Positions 33,624-42,197 of a DNA stretch of 64,000 nucleotides are shown here, one piece after another. Below the pieces are notes generated by a model. The model did not search any database, was not told the DNA's origin, and worked only from the letters and a program-made list of their open reading frames with translations. The DNA comes from Clostridiales bacterium (lineage in GTDB: Bacteria > Bacillota > Clostridia > Lachnospirales > Lachnospiraceae). The position numbers and the translations under genes are program-made. Numbering within the stretch: the stretch's first letter is position 1; every line of letters begins with the position of its first letter. The stretch covers positions 1 through 64,000 of the forward strand of contig JAHAFI010000008.1 in the NCBI GenBank assembly GCA_018374355.1, given 5' to 3'.

Positions 33624-35003
33624 ATGCGGAAAAAAGAAAAGAGTGGATTTACCGGCGGCGTACATCCGACGGATGGCTATGATAAGTCACTGACCATGGA
33701 TCTGCCTGTAGGTGTATACCGGCCGAAAAAGGTTACGATTTTAACAGAGCAGTCCTTTGGAGGAAAGTGCGGGCTTTTGGTAAAACCGGGAGACCGTGTG
33801 GAGGAAGGAAGTCTGATCGGAAAACCGGAAGCATTCATGGCGGCGCCCCTTCATGCCAGCGTCAGCGGAAAAGTGCTGGAGGTCAGAGAAGTGACCAATC
33901 AGGGACGGAAGATTTTGGCGTGTATTGTGGAGGCGGATGGGGAGCGAAGAGAAGAAACGAAGCCCTACGAAACAGAAGTGGTAAGCATTGATTCTTACAC
34001 CAAAGAGGAGATTATCACAGGAATCCGGGAGGGCGGACTGACCGGAATGGGCGGGGCTGGATTCCCTGCACATAAAAAATATGAGACCGACAAACAGATT
34101 ACGGCGCTTTTGATAAACGGTGCGGAATGCGAACCGTTCCTTACCTGCGACTACCGCCTGATGGTGGAAGATGGATTTGCAGTGGTAAACGGCGTGCGTC
34201 TGCTTTTGAAAGCTTCTCAGGCGGAAAGGGCGTATATCTGCATCGAGGATAACAAGCCTGAGGCGGCAAAAAATCTGAAACAGATTTTGGAAGAGGCAGG
34301 AAAATGCGGCATTTTGAAAGCCGGGGAGCAGGTGGAAGTGAAATTGCTTCCAACAAAATATCCTCAGGGCGGAGAACGTCAGTTGATTCAGAGCGTTCTG
34401 GGAAGAGAGGTGCCCATGGGAGGACTTCCGGCGGATGTGGGTGTGATCGTTTCCAATGTGGGAACGGCCAGAGCGGCAGCAGATATGATTCTGGGAGGAA
34501 AACCCCTGACGGAAAGAATCGTCACGGTAACGGGCTGTGTGGAAAAACCGGGTAACTATCGGGTGCCTGTGGGAACCTCAGCCGGAGAACTGATTGCCCT
34601 TTGCGGCGGCGTGACTGTAAAAAACAACAGAATCATTGCCGGAGGTCCCATGACAGGACCCTGCGTGGCTTCCGACTGGAAGGGTGAAGGGGATCTGTTT
34701 TATGTGACGAAAAACACCTCCGGTATTTTAGTGCTGCCGGACAGTGATTATGGGGAAAGTCCCTGTATCCGCTGCGGAGGCTGTGAAAATGTCTGCCCGG
34801 CCGGGCTGGTTCCCTACCAGATTGAGTTTGCATTTTTGGAGGAGGACTACGATTTGTGCGAAAGTCTTTGCGCCAGTGAGTGTATTGCCTGCGGGTGCTG
34901 CTCCTACACCTGTCCTGCTAAGCGGGAACTGGCGGTAAGAACCAGAATGGCCAGAGACATAGTGAAACAGAGAATGAGAGAAAGGGCGGTGAAGAAATCA
35001 TGA
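33624..35003 (+). CDS. rnfC: RnfC-type electron-transport subunit
   Basis: 459 residues. The N-terminal HPTDGYDKSLT and GDRV segments are the barrel-sandwich part. LTGMGGAGFPAHKK and GAECEPF form the flavin/NADH-binding Nqo1-like domain. Two 4Fe-4S motifs follow: CIRCGGCENVCP and CIACGCCSYTCP. It is a membrane-associated cytoplasmic subunit that would take electrons from or give them to NAD(H). ATG 33624 is chosen because of GGAGGAAAACAGGC upstream. Its last four bases overlap rnfD. Confidence 0.92.
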   Translation: MRKKEKSGFTGGVHPTDGYDKSLTMDLPVGVYRPKKVTILTEQSFGGKCGLLVKPGDRVEEGSLIGKPEAFMAAPLHASVSGKVLEVREVTNQGRKILACIVEADGERREETKPYETEVVSIDSYTKEEIITGIREGGLTGMGGAGFPAHKKYETDKQITALLINGAECEPFLTCDYRLMVEDGFAVVNGVRLLLKASQAERAYICIEDNKPEAAKNLKQILEEAGKCGILKAGEQVEVKLLPTKYPQGGERQLIQSVLGREVPMGGLPADVGVIVSNVGTARAAADMILGGKPLTERIVTVTGCVEKPGNYRVPVGTSAGELIALCGGVTVKNNRIIAGGPMTGPCVASDWKGEGDLFYVTKNTSGILVLPDSDYGESPCIRCGGCENVCPAGLVPYQIEFAFLEEDYDLCESLCASECIACGCCSYTCPAKRELAVRTRMARDIVKQRMRERAVKKS

Positions 35004-35935
35004 GTCAGGCGAGAGTGATCAACGGACCGCATATCCGTACAGAACGTACCACCCGAAGCGTGATGATGCATGTGGCGATTTCGCTGATTCCTGCGCTTTT
35101 GGGAGCCGTATATTATTTTGGAATCCGGGCACTGTATCTGACTGGACTTTCAGTGACCGTATGTGTACTTACCGAATATCTCTGGCAGAAAATCACCAAA
35201 AGACCTGTGACGGCGGGAGATTTCAGCGCCGTGGTAACGGGAATCCTTTTAGCCTTCAATATGCCGGTGACTGCTCCGGTGTGGGTTGTGGCTGCAGCAT
35301 CGGTATTCAGTATCCTGTTTGTAAAGCAGATGTTTGGGGGAATCGGAAATAATTTTGTCAATCCTGCGCTTATGGGACGTCTCCTTGTCATGGTGGCATG
35401 GCCCGGTGCAGTAATGCAGTATGTGGCGCCCCGAACGGTGGCGGCCGACGCTGTTTCCGGCGCTACGGTTTTAGGCGTCGTGAAAAACGGCGGTGAGGCG
35501 GCTTACAGCTACTTTCAGATGTTCATCGGAGAGATGCCGGGAGCTATCGGTGAGACCAGTACCCTGCTTTTACTGATTGGATTTGCTTATATGTGCTATA
35601 TGGGAATCGTCAACTGTGAGGCGGCCCTTACTTATATCGGAACGGTTCTGGCGGTGACTTTTGTATTCGGACCGGAAGGACTGTTTACCGGAGATATTCT
35701 GCTGAACCTGTTTGGCGGCGGTCTGGTTTTGGGAGGCTGCTATATGCTGACCGATTATGTATTTACCTCCAGAAAAGGAAGGCTGCTTTATGCCGTGACA
35801 GCCGGGGTGATCACCGCAGGTTTCCGGATCTTCAGCAACTATCCGGAGGGAATCTGCTTCGGTATTCTGACGGCAAACTGTATGGCAGGTATGCTGTCCG
35901 TCTTTTATAAAAAACGTGTATATGGAACAAAATGA
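35000..35935 (+). CDS. rnfD: RnfD-type flavoprotein membrane subunit
   Basis: 311 residues with about eight membrane helices. The family motifs are present: NNFVNPALMGRLL and the covalent FMN site DAVSGATVLG, whose Thr is the expected flavin-transfer target of ApbE. It moves electrons within the membrane. It overlaps rnfC by four bases and is followed by rnfG after 27 bp. Confidence 0.92.
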   Translation: MSQARVINGPHIRTERTTRSVMMHVAISLIPALLGAVYYFGIRALYLTGLSVTVCVLTEYLWQKITKRPVTAGDFSAVVTGILLAFNMPVTAPVWVVAAASVFSILFVKQMFGGIGNNFVNPALMGRLLVMVAWPGAVMQYVAPRTVAADAVSGATVLGVVKNGGEAAYSYFQMFIGEMPGAIGETSTLLLLIGFAYMCYMGIVNCEAALTYIGTVLAVTFVFGPEGLFTGDILLNLFGGGLVLGGCYMLTDYVFTSRKGRLLYAVTAGVITAGFRIFSNYPEGICFGILTANCMAGMLSVFYKKRVYGTK

Positions 35936-35962
35936 TAGAAAAATTTAAGGGAGAAAAATGTC

Positions 35963-36892
35963 ATGAAAAATAAAAATGTAAGAGGAATCCTTGCACTGGC
36001 AGTTGTGACTGCGCTTTCTTTCGGTGTGATCATAGGTTCAAAGGCGCTGGCAGTCAGCACAGAGGGGGGAAATACCTCCGCAGCCGAAGACAAGGTGCTG
36101 GAAGAGCTGGACACCAACGGAGCTGAAAATATCGAAAAAGCGGTTAAGACAGAAAGCGGATATGTGGTTACGGTAAAAACAAAAGGCTACGGCGGCGATG
36201 TGGTTATGAACGTATCCTTTGACAAAGAAGGAAAAAAGGTGACGAAGGCAGAAGTTGTTCAGCAGAATGAAACAGAGGGTCTGGGTGCAAAGATTGCCGA
36301 GCCGGAATTTCTGAGCCAGTTTGAGGGTGTGGAAGCTCCGGTCTACCTGCCGGGAATGTCTCTGGAGGAAGAAGAAAAAGAGACAGAAGCTGCCGAGAAA
36401 CTGACTCTGAATGACGGAACCTACGAAGCAAAAACTCCGGAACCGGATCAGAACGGCTTTACCGAACAGGTAACTATGACTGTGAAAGACGGAAAAGTTA
36501 CAGAGGTAAACTGGGATGCAGTCACAGCGGACGGAACAAAGAAAAGCGTCATGTCTGAAAACGGCGAATACACCATGACGGAAGACGGTCTTACATGGGC
36601 GGCTCAGGCAGAAGCGCTGGCAGCGGCTCTCATTGAGAACCAGTCTTTAGGATTCCTCAATATGGATGAACAGGGAAAAACAGACGCAGTATCGGGAGTA
36701 AGCATTTCGGTAGGCGGTTTTGTGAATCTGGCGGAAAAATGTCTGAACGAAGCAGCAGGAGTAGTGGAAGAGGAAGCGCCGGCACCGGAAAACGGAACAC
36801 AGGTGGATGGAGTTTCCGGAGCAACGGTTTCTTCTACAGCAGCAGTGAAAGCGGTCAACAGTGCATTTGATTTTCTGCAGACAGTAAAATAA
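35963..36892 (+). CDS. rnfG: RnfG-type subunit with an extra inserted domain
   Basis: 309 residues, against about 180-210 for usual RnfG. An N-terminal membrane anchor (ALAVVTALSFGVIIGSKALAV) is followed by the first part of an FMN_bind domain (VVTVKTKGYGGDVVMNVSFD through QNETEGLGAKIAEPEFLSQF). Then comes an inserted ~125-residue module (about 135-265) containing LTLNDGTYEAKTPEPDQNGF and SGVSISVGG, and finally DGVSGATVSSTAAVKAV, the true FMN-attachment motif. The insert itself looks like a second FMN_bind-type unit, with SGVS in place of SGAT. It faces outside the membrane. ApbE encoded nearby would attach FMN. Confidence 0.87.
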   Translation: MKNKNVRGILALAVVTALSFGVIIGSKALAVSTEGGNTSAAEDKVLEELDTNGAENIEKAVKTESGYVVTVKTKGYGGDVVMNVSFDKEGKKVTKAEVVQQNETEGLGAKIAEPEFLSQFEGVEAPVYLPGMSLEEEEKETEAAEKLTLNDGTYEAKTPEPDQNGFTEQVTMTVKDGKVTEVNWDAVTADGTKKSVMSENGEYTMTEDGLTWAAQAEALAAALIENQSLGFLNMDEQGKTDAVSGVSISVGGFVNLAEKCLNEAAGVVEEEAPAPENGTQVDGVSGATVSSTAAVKAVNSAFDFLQTVK

Positions 36893-36911
36893 GGAGAACG
36901 GAGGGTTCGAT

Positions 36912-37679
36912 ATGAAATTAAAATATCCGGCAGAAGCCTTCGCCTTTGGAATGATCCTGTTTTCTGCGGGAATGAAGGAAGCATTTGCCGCAGGAGTTTT
37001 GGTGATCCTGACAGTAGTATTTGCAGAATTTCTGAAAAACCTGCTGGAATCTCTGGTACCTGACTGGAGTCTGAAACTCTGCGTGGCGGTGGGAACGGCT
37101 TCCCTGTGTGCCAGTGCATTCCTGCTGGGCTTTACCGCTCTTGGAATCTCGGTGGGGACAGACATCTGGGTACTGACCTTTATTTTGGGACTTCTGGCAG
37201 CAAAGCACGTGCTGACTACAGATTTGGAAGCCGATTACGGTGAAATTTTCTGGGAATCCGGGATTGTCTGGGGCTTCTGGGTACTTCTTGCAATTCTCCG
37301 GGAATTTGCAGGGGCAGGGAGCGTCTTCGGGAATACCATCCTTCAGGCATCCTTCCAGTCGAAGGTCTTTCTGGAAATCCTGTTTGGCTTCATCACGGCA
37401 GGACTTGCGCTGGCCTTTACCAACGGCCTGTTAAAGAAAAAAAGCCAGAATACGCACAGCCTTCTTCTGGTGGTTCCGGCAGTCATCTATGAAAGACCCT
37501 TTGCGGTGGAAAGCTTCGGGGAAATTTTGGGACTGGTCTGGACGGTGGCAGTACCTGTGGTACTCTTCCTTTCCGTCAAAAAGATGTTGAGATTTTCCAG
37601 AGCAGGAATGGCTTACCGGGGACTTCCCATGGAAATGATGGCGATGGGATTCATTTACATGATTTTGAGAATTTATTAA
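36912..37679 (+). CDS. Divergent Rnf/Nqr-like integral membrane protein
   Basis: 255 residues with six to seven membrane helices. Length, gene position after rnfG, and segments such as VAVGTASLCASAFLLGFTALGISVGTDIWVLTF vaguely resemble RnfE/RnfA proteins, which come in this place in standard operons. The usual RnfE and RnfA signatures are not obvious, so I call it an Rnf/Nqr-like protein with an unknown exact role. It starts at ATG 36912 with GGAGGG upstream and closes the operon; a terminator follows. Confidence 0.6.
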   Translation: MKLKYPAEAFAFGMILFSAGMKEAFAAGVLVILTVVFAEFLKNLLESLVPDWSLKLCVAVGTASLCASAFLLGFTALGISVGTDIWVLTFILGLLAAKHVLTTDLEADYGEIFWESGIVWGFWVLLAILREFAGAGSVFGNTILQASFQSKVFLEILFGFITAGLALAFTNGLLKKKSQNTHSLLLVVPAVIYERPFAVESFGEILGLVWTVAVPVVLFLSVKKMLRFSRAGMAYRGLPMEMMAMGFIYMILRIY

Positions 37680-37697
37680 GAAGAAAAGTGTTAAGAT

Positions 37698-37743
37698 AAA
37701 AACGGGATGGGGCAAATCAAAAACTTTGCGCCATCCCGTTTTT
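37698..37743. terminator. Bidirectional terminator between the Rnf-like operon and apbE
   Basis: AAAAACGGGATGG pairs with CCATCCCGTTTTT (outer bases 37698 and 37743), with inner GCAAA/TTTGC pairing. Confidence 0.92.
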
Positions 37744-37756
37744 ACAGCCGATAGTA

Positions 37757-38794
37757 TCAGGAGTGAACCGTAAGCTCCTTGTGGAAATTTTCACTGTAGT
37801 GCAGTTCACCATCCTCTGTGATAAAGACCGCCTGTACATCCGGCAGACTGTTTACAAGCTCCATGCCCTTTTCCAGACCGAGGGCAAAGCAGGTGGTGCT
37901 CAGTCCGTCACCGTCCACCGAAGCATCGGAGATGATCGTGACGGAAACCAGAGAATTATCATAGGGATATCCGGTTTTGGGATTTAAAATGTGGTGATAA
38001 AAAGCCCCGTCCTTTTCAAAAAAACGCTCGTAGATACCGGAAGACACCACCGATTTGTCCGTGATATCCACCACGGCAATGGTCTCGCTCCGGTCTGCAA
38101 AGGGCTTCTGGATTCCGATGCGAAAGGGCGTTTCATCCGGTTTGGCGCCGATGCACAAAACATTTCCCCCCAGATTGATGGTGGCGCTTTGGACTCCTTG
38201 GGCTACAAGAAAATCCTTCATCCGGTCTGCAATATAGCCCTTGGCGATAGCTCCCAGATCCAGTCCCATACCCTCATGAGAAAATTCCAGACGGTCGTTC
38301 TGAAGGCGGACTTTCGTGTAATCCACCAGTTTGAGATTGGTTTGAATATCTTGGGAGGAGGGAACCGTTTTTTCCCCGGAGGTAAAATCCCACAGGGAGG
38401 ATACCGGTTCAATGGTGGGATCAAAGGCTCCGCCGGAAAGGCGGCTGTATTCCAGTGCTTTTTCAATCAGTTCCCCGGTTTCCGGAGAGAGGAGGAAAGC
38501 GTGCTCCTTTTGGGGCAGGGTTCCATGGTTCAACTGATAAATTTCGCTGGATTCCTTTGTGCGGCTGAACAGATTTTCATAGTTGTCACAAAGAGCCATA
38601 ACATCCGAAAGGAGCTGTTCATCCTTGGAATCATAAATGGTTACCGTAACGACGGTATTTAGCTTAAATTCTGTTGCAGAAATCGGTTCCTCTGTTTTTG
38701 CAGATAACTGTTTCCGGTAAAGCAGAGAAAAAACCAGAAGCAGAATAAAGGCTGCCAGACAACCCACTGCTATTTTTTGTTTCCGTGTGCTCAT
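37757..38794 (-). CDS. apbE: ApbE FAD:protein FMN transferase
   Basis: 345 residues from ATG 38794 (AAAGGAGAATTT upstream), with an N-terminal membrane helix (KIAVGCLAAFILLLVFSLLY) placing the catalytic part outside. ApbE family motifs: DPTIEPVSSLWDF, LGAIAKGYIADRM, NLGGNVLCIG, HHILNPKTGYP and SVDGDGLSTTCFALG. It attaches FMN covalently to threonines in SGAT motifs; RnfD and RnfG encoded opposite are the obvious substrates. It is convergent with the Rnf-like operon, not part of it. Confidence 0.93.
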   Translation of the reverse strand: MSTRKQKIAVGCLAAFILLLVFSLLYRKQLSAKTEEPISATEFKLNTVVTVTIYDSKDEQLLSDVMALCDNYENLFSRTKESSEIYQLNHGTLPQKEHAFLLSPETGELIEKALEYSRLSGGAFDPTIEPVSSLWDFTSGEKTVPSSQDIQTNLKLVDYTKVRLQNDRLEFSHEGMGLDLGAIAKGYIADRMKDFLVAQGVQSATINLGGNVLCIGAKPDETPFRIGIQKPFADRSETIAVVDITDKSVVSSGIYERFFEKDGAFYHHILNPKTGYPYDNSLVSVTIISDASVDGDGLSTTCFALGLEKGMELVNSLPDVQAVFITEDGELHYSENFHKELTVHS

Positions 38795-38986
38795 AAATTC
38801 TCCTTTTCTATACAAAAGTATTGTAAGGGCGGGGATGGGTTCTGTCAAGAATGGAAAAGGACCGGCTTCTGAATAGTTGAAAAATTTTGTAGAAGAAACA
38901 GATGGTTTCGTGTATAATAAGAAAAGTGTGCGCAAAAGCTGTAGAGAGGGCGCATACGCACAAGTCAAAGAAGAGGGAGAGATTGA

Positions 38987-40387
38987 ATGAACGACATTTT
39001 ATCAAAAATCAATGATGTCATGTATACGTATATCCTGATCATTCTTCTGGTGGGTGTGGGGGTATATTTTACAATCCGCACAAGAGGAGTACAGGTACGT
39101 CTATTAAAAGATGCCATCAAATCCTTATTGGAAAAATCCGATAAGGGCAAAGACGGGGAGAAAAAAGTTTCTTCTTTTCAGGCCCTGATGATTTCCACAG
39201 CGTCAAGAGTGGGAACCGGAAATATTGCAGGAATTGCCACGGCAATTGCGGCAGGAGGACCGGGAGCCGTCTTCTGGATGTGGGTGATGGCCGTGGTGGG
39301 AGGCGCTTCTGCGTTTGTGGAAAGTACGCTGGCCCAGATTTATAAAGTGAAGGAGAACGGACAGTACCGGGGCGGCCCTTCCTATTATATGGAGAAGGCG
39401 CTGGGAAAACGCTGGCTGGGTGTTTTATTTTCCGTATTTCTGATCATCTGTTTTGCGTACGGATTTAACGGACTGCAGGCATTTAATATGTCTTCGGCGC
39501 TGGAATACTATATTCCCAATTATTCTCAGACGATTTATCCTCTGATTCTGGGAGGAATTCTTGCGGCGGCTACTGCAGCAGTCATCTGGGGCGGCGTACA
39601 CCGGATTGGATTCATCACTTCCGTGCTGGTTCCGATTATGGCAACCCTTTATATTCTCATCGGTATTGTCACCATGGTGATCAATATCCGGGAAATCCCG
39701 CAGGTATTTGCCATGATTTTGGAAAATGCTTTTGATTTTCAGGCAATGGCAGGGGGACTTGCGGGAAGTGCGGTGGTGATTGGTATTAAGCGGGGACTGT
39801 TCTCCAATGAAGCGGGAATGGGAAGCGCGCCCAACGCTTCTGCCTCCGCCGAGGTGGATCATCCGGTGAATCAGGGTCTCGTACAGGTTATTTCCGTGTT
39901 CATCGACACGCTGCTGATCTGCTCCAGCACGGCAATGATGCTTTTGATGTCGGGTGTGGAAGGAAAAAGCGGGGTGCTGGACGGCATTCCCTATGTGCAG
40001 GCGGCTATCAGTGCAAATGTGGGAAAATGGGGAATCCACTTTATCACCTTTTCCATTTTTGCTTTCGCTTTCAGCAGTCTGGTGGGAAATTACTATTATG
40101 CGGAATCCAATATCCTGTTCATTAAAAATGACAGGAGGGTACTGAATGTATTCCGGGTAACCTGTATTGCGGCGGTCTTTTTCGGAACGCTGGGAGATTT
40201 CTCTTTGATGTGGAATATTGCGGATATCACCATGGGCTGTATGGCGATCGTGAATATCTTGGTGATTTTCCTTTTGCGAGATACGGCGGCGAAAGCGCTG
40301 AAGGATTATGAGAAACAGAAAAAGCTTGGAAAAACGCCCCGGTTTAAGGGAACGGATATCGGAGTGAAGGACACCATATGGAAATAG
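38987..40387 (+). CDS. AGCS-family sodium:alanine/glycine symporter
   Basis: 466 residues, about eleven membrane helices. Family signatures: RTRGVQVRLLKDAI near the N-terminus, STASRVGTGNIAGIATAIAAGGPGAVFWMW, GGPSYYMEKALGK and GLFSNEAGMGSAPNASASAEVDHPVNQG. It would import alanine, glycine or glutamine with Na+ (or H+). ATG 38987 follows AAGAAGAGGGAGAGATTGA. It has its own terminator at 40388. Confidence 0.93.
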   Translation: MNDILSKINDVMYTYILIILLVGVGVYFTIRTRGVQVRLLKDAIKSLLEKSDKGKDGEKKVSSFQALMISTASRVGTGNIAGIATAIAAGGPGAVFWMWVMAVVGGASAFVESTLAQIYKVKENGQYRGGPSYYMEKALGKRWLGVLFSVFLIICFAYGFNGLQAFNMSSALEYYIPNYSQTIYPLILGGILAAATAAVIWGGVHRIGFITSVLVPIMATLYILIGIVTMVINIREIPQVFAMILENAFDFQAMAGGLAGSAVVIGIKRGLFSNEAGMGSAPNASASAEVDHPVNQGLVQVISVFIDTLLICSSTAMMLLMSGVEGKSGVLDGIPYVQAAISANVGKWGIHFITFSIFAFAFSSLVGNYYYAESNILFIKNDRRVLNVFRVTCIAAVFFGTLGDFSLMWNIADITMGCMAIVNILVIFLLRDTAAKALKDYEKQKKLGKTPRFKGTDIGVKDTIWK

Positions 40388-40427
40388 AAAAATGCAGCTT
40401 TGCCAAAGAGGGCAGGGCTGCATTTTT
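40388..40427. terminator. Terminator between the AGCS symporter and MATE genes
   Basis: AAAAATGCAGC (40388-40398) pairs with GCTGCATTTTT (40417-40427), usable from both sides. Confidence 0.9.
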
Positions 40428-40441
40428 CTATGATGTGAAGG

Positions 40442-41740
40442 TTATGTGAGAAGTTTCTTTTTCCCTGTCAGAAGAAGCAGGATGGCCACCCCGCAGGTGA
40501 TAGCTTCGGTCAGAGGAAAGGCCAGCCAGACCCCGGTAATCTCCCAGAGGGAGGACAGGAGAAAGGCCATAGGAATAATCAGGATAAAGCCTCTCAGGAG
40601 GGAAAGCACATGGGCGGGCAGCGGAGTGTCGGTAGAGGTAAAGTATACCGATACAATAATATTGAAGCTGACAAAGAAGGCAGAGAGGAAGTAAAGCTTC
40701 AGTCCGCTTTCCGCAATCCTCTGCATCTGCATATTTCCTTCGCTGTTGAACACACGGACAATGGGGGCCGCTCCCAGATATACGCCCAGATAGATGAGGG
40801 CGGCGAGAACTGCGGCCGACCCCAGAGCGTATCCGGTGAGTTTTTTGATTTCAGTCCGGTTTTTATTTCCGTAGGCCCGGCTGAGAAGCGGCTGGACACC
40901 CTGCGCGATTCCTGTGAAAATAGCGGTTACCACAAGAGAAAGATTTGCGATAACGCCGTAGGCGGCCACTCCGGTATTTCCGCTTAAATTCAGCAGAATG
41001 ATATTGAAAATGATGATAACGATACCGGAGGAGACTTCTGTTACCAGCGAGGGGAAGCCCACCGACAGGACGGAAGCAGTATCTTTGAAGCTTACACGGA
41101 TTTTCGTCAGATGAAACCCGTTGGCTTTTTTGTAAAAATGCCGGGAGAGAACCAGCATACTGATCACCGGAGATAGGCCGGTTGCAAAAACCGCTCCGAA
41201 AATTCCCATATGGAAGGGGAAAATGAAAATATAATCCAGAATAATATTGGAAATACTTCCGGTGAGCATGGCAGTCATGGACAGCCGGGGATTGCCGTCA
41301 TTTCGCACAAAACAGAGAAGAACTTGATTCATGATAAACATGGGGGCAAAAAGCAGGATTACCCGCAGGTAGGTTTCTGTCATTAGGAAGACATCCTGAT
41401 TGGCGCCCAGAAGCGCTGTGAGGGGGCCGGCGAAAAATAACCCGCAGAGAAAGAAAACAGCGGATAAAAGGAGAGCCAGACCTGTGGTGTGGGTGAAAAT
41501 AGCATCGGACTGTTCCTGCTTTCTCCGGCTGGTGAAAATGGAATACCGGGTAGCTCCGCCCATTCCCAGCATAAGCCCGCTGCCGTGGATGAAGCTGTAG
41601 ACGGGAATCGCCAGATTCAGGGCGGTCAGGCCGTCTGCCCCCAGACCTTTAGAGATAAAAAAGGTATCGGCCAGAATATAACAGGACAGGCCGATCATGC
41701 CAATGACATTTTGTGAAGTGTACTTAAAAAACTCTTTCAT
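40442..41740 (-). CDS. MATE-family efflux pump, MepA-like
   Basis: 432 residues with about twelve membrane helices. The two-fold MATE pattern is seen in YILADTFFISKGLGADGLTALNLAIPVY and GVAAYGVIANLSLVVTAIFTGIAQGVQPLLSRAYGNKN, the latter typical of the MepA group. It would export cationic compounds using an ion gradient. Transcription starts from a consensus promoter at 41917-41889 and passes through an attenuator-like leader (41870-41790) before ATG 41740, so it is probably controlled by ligand-dependent termination. Confidence 0.92.
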   Translation of the reverse strand: MKEFFKYTSQNVIGMIGLSCYILADTFFISKGLGADGLTALNLAIPVYSFIHGSGLMLGMGGATRYSIFTSRRKQEQSDAIFTHTTGLALLLSAVFFLCGLFFAGPLTALLGANQDVFLMTETYLRVILLFAPMFIMNQVLLCFVRNDGNPRLSMTAMLTGSISNIILDYIFIFPFHMGIFGAVFATGLSPVISMLVLSRHFYKKANGFHLTKIRVSFKDTASVLSVGFPSLVTEVSSGIVIIIFNIILLNLSGNTGVAAYGVIANLSLVVTAIFTGIAQGVQPLLSRAYGNKNRTEIKKLTGYALGSAAVLAALIYLGVYLGAAPIVRVFNSEGNMQMQRIAESGLKLYFLSAFFVSFNIIVSVYFTSTDTPLPAHVLSLLRGFILIIPMAFLLSSLWEITGVWLAFPLTEAITCGVAILLLLTGKKKLLT

Positions 41741-41789
41741 GGGTAACCTCCGATTACGTCTGCCGGGAAAAGGATTTTGACTTTAAGAT

Positions 41790-41870
41790 AAAAAAAAACG
41801 CCGGAATTTCGCATCTTCAAAGGCCTACGATACGAATCCAACGTCTGTGACACACCCGGCGGTGATACTT
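41790..41870 (-). promoter_or_regulatory. Attenuator/riboswitch candidate (guanidine-IV/mepA class suspected)
   Basis: On the minus strand the leader holds CGCCGG (41861-41856) and CCGGCG (41804-41799) followed by eight to nine U residues, with an inner hairpin UUCGUAUC/GAUGCGAA (41836-41829 with 41815-41808). A terminator built this way, ~50 nt before a MepA-like MATE gene, is what a ligand-sensing attenuator would show. The guanidine-IV (mepA) class controls such genes in Clostridia. The class assignment rests on context, not on a checked consensus. Confidence 0.55.
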
Positions 41871-41888
41871 TATATATTTTACCTGCCC

Positions 41889-41917
41889 ATTATAATTCCT
41901 GCCCGTGCTGCTGTCAA
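41889..41917 (-). promoter_or_regulatory. Consensus sigma-70 promoter of the MATE gene
   Basis: On the minus strand TTGACA (41917-41912), exactly 17 bp, TATAAT (41894-41889): a perfect match to both hexamers and the spacing. Confidence 0.95.
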
Positions 41918-41956
41918 CAGAAAAATAGGAAAAATGGTCAGGAGTGTAAATTTTTT

Positions 41957-41983
41957 GTTACTGCTCACTCCGTTCACAGCAAC
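41957..41983. repeat. Short intergenic palindromic repeat (related to 51757-51818)
   Basis: GTTACTG and CAGCAAC are near-inverted ends of a 27-bp unit. Its reverse complement shares GCTGTGAA-GGAGTGA with the larger element at 51757-51818. It lies in the 456-bp gap between the MATE and PcsB-like genes. Confidence 0.5.
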
Positions 41984-42090
41984 AATATTTTTTGCCGCCG
42001 CCGTGTCATGAAGCACACCGTAATATTTACAAATTAGAGGGAAAATATTACAAAAATGTGAAATAAAATTAAAAAACCGAGCATAAAGGG

Positions 42091-42119
42091 TTGAAAAAAA
42101 GTTAAAAAAATGATATTAT
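42091..42119 (+). promoter_or_regulatory. Promoter of the PcsB-like hydrolase gene
   Basis: TTGAAA (42091-42096), 17-bp spacer, TATTAT (42114-42119). Confidence 0.75.
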
Positions 42120-42139
42120 GTGAAGCGAGCAGTTGAAAT

Positions 42140-42156
42140 GTTACAAAAAAATTACA
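42140..42156 (-). promoter_or_regulatory. WalR-like box in the pcsB leader
   Basis: On the minus strand TGTAAT-N5-TGTAAC exactly fits the known WalR (YycF) consensus TGTWAH-N5-TGTWAH. WalRK regulates PcsB/NlpC-P60 cell-wall hydrolases in other Firmicutes. It lies ~20 bp downstream of the predicted -10. Confidence 0.65.
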
Positions 42157-42197
42157 GACTTGAAAAGCATGATGAATGTAAGGAGAAATTTTGAAGC

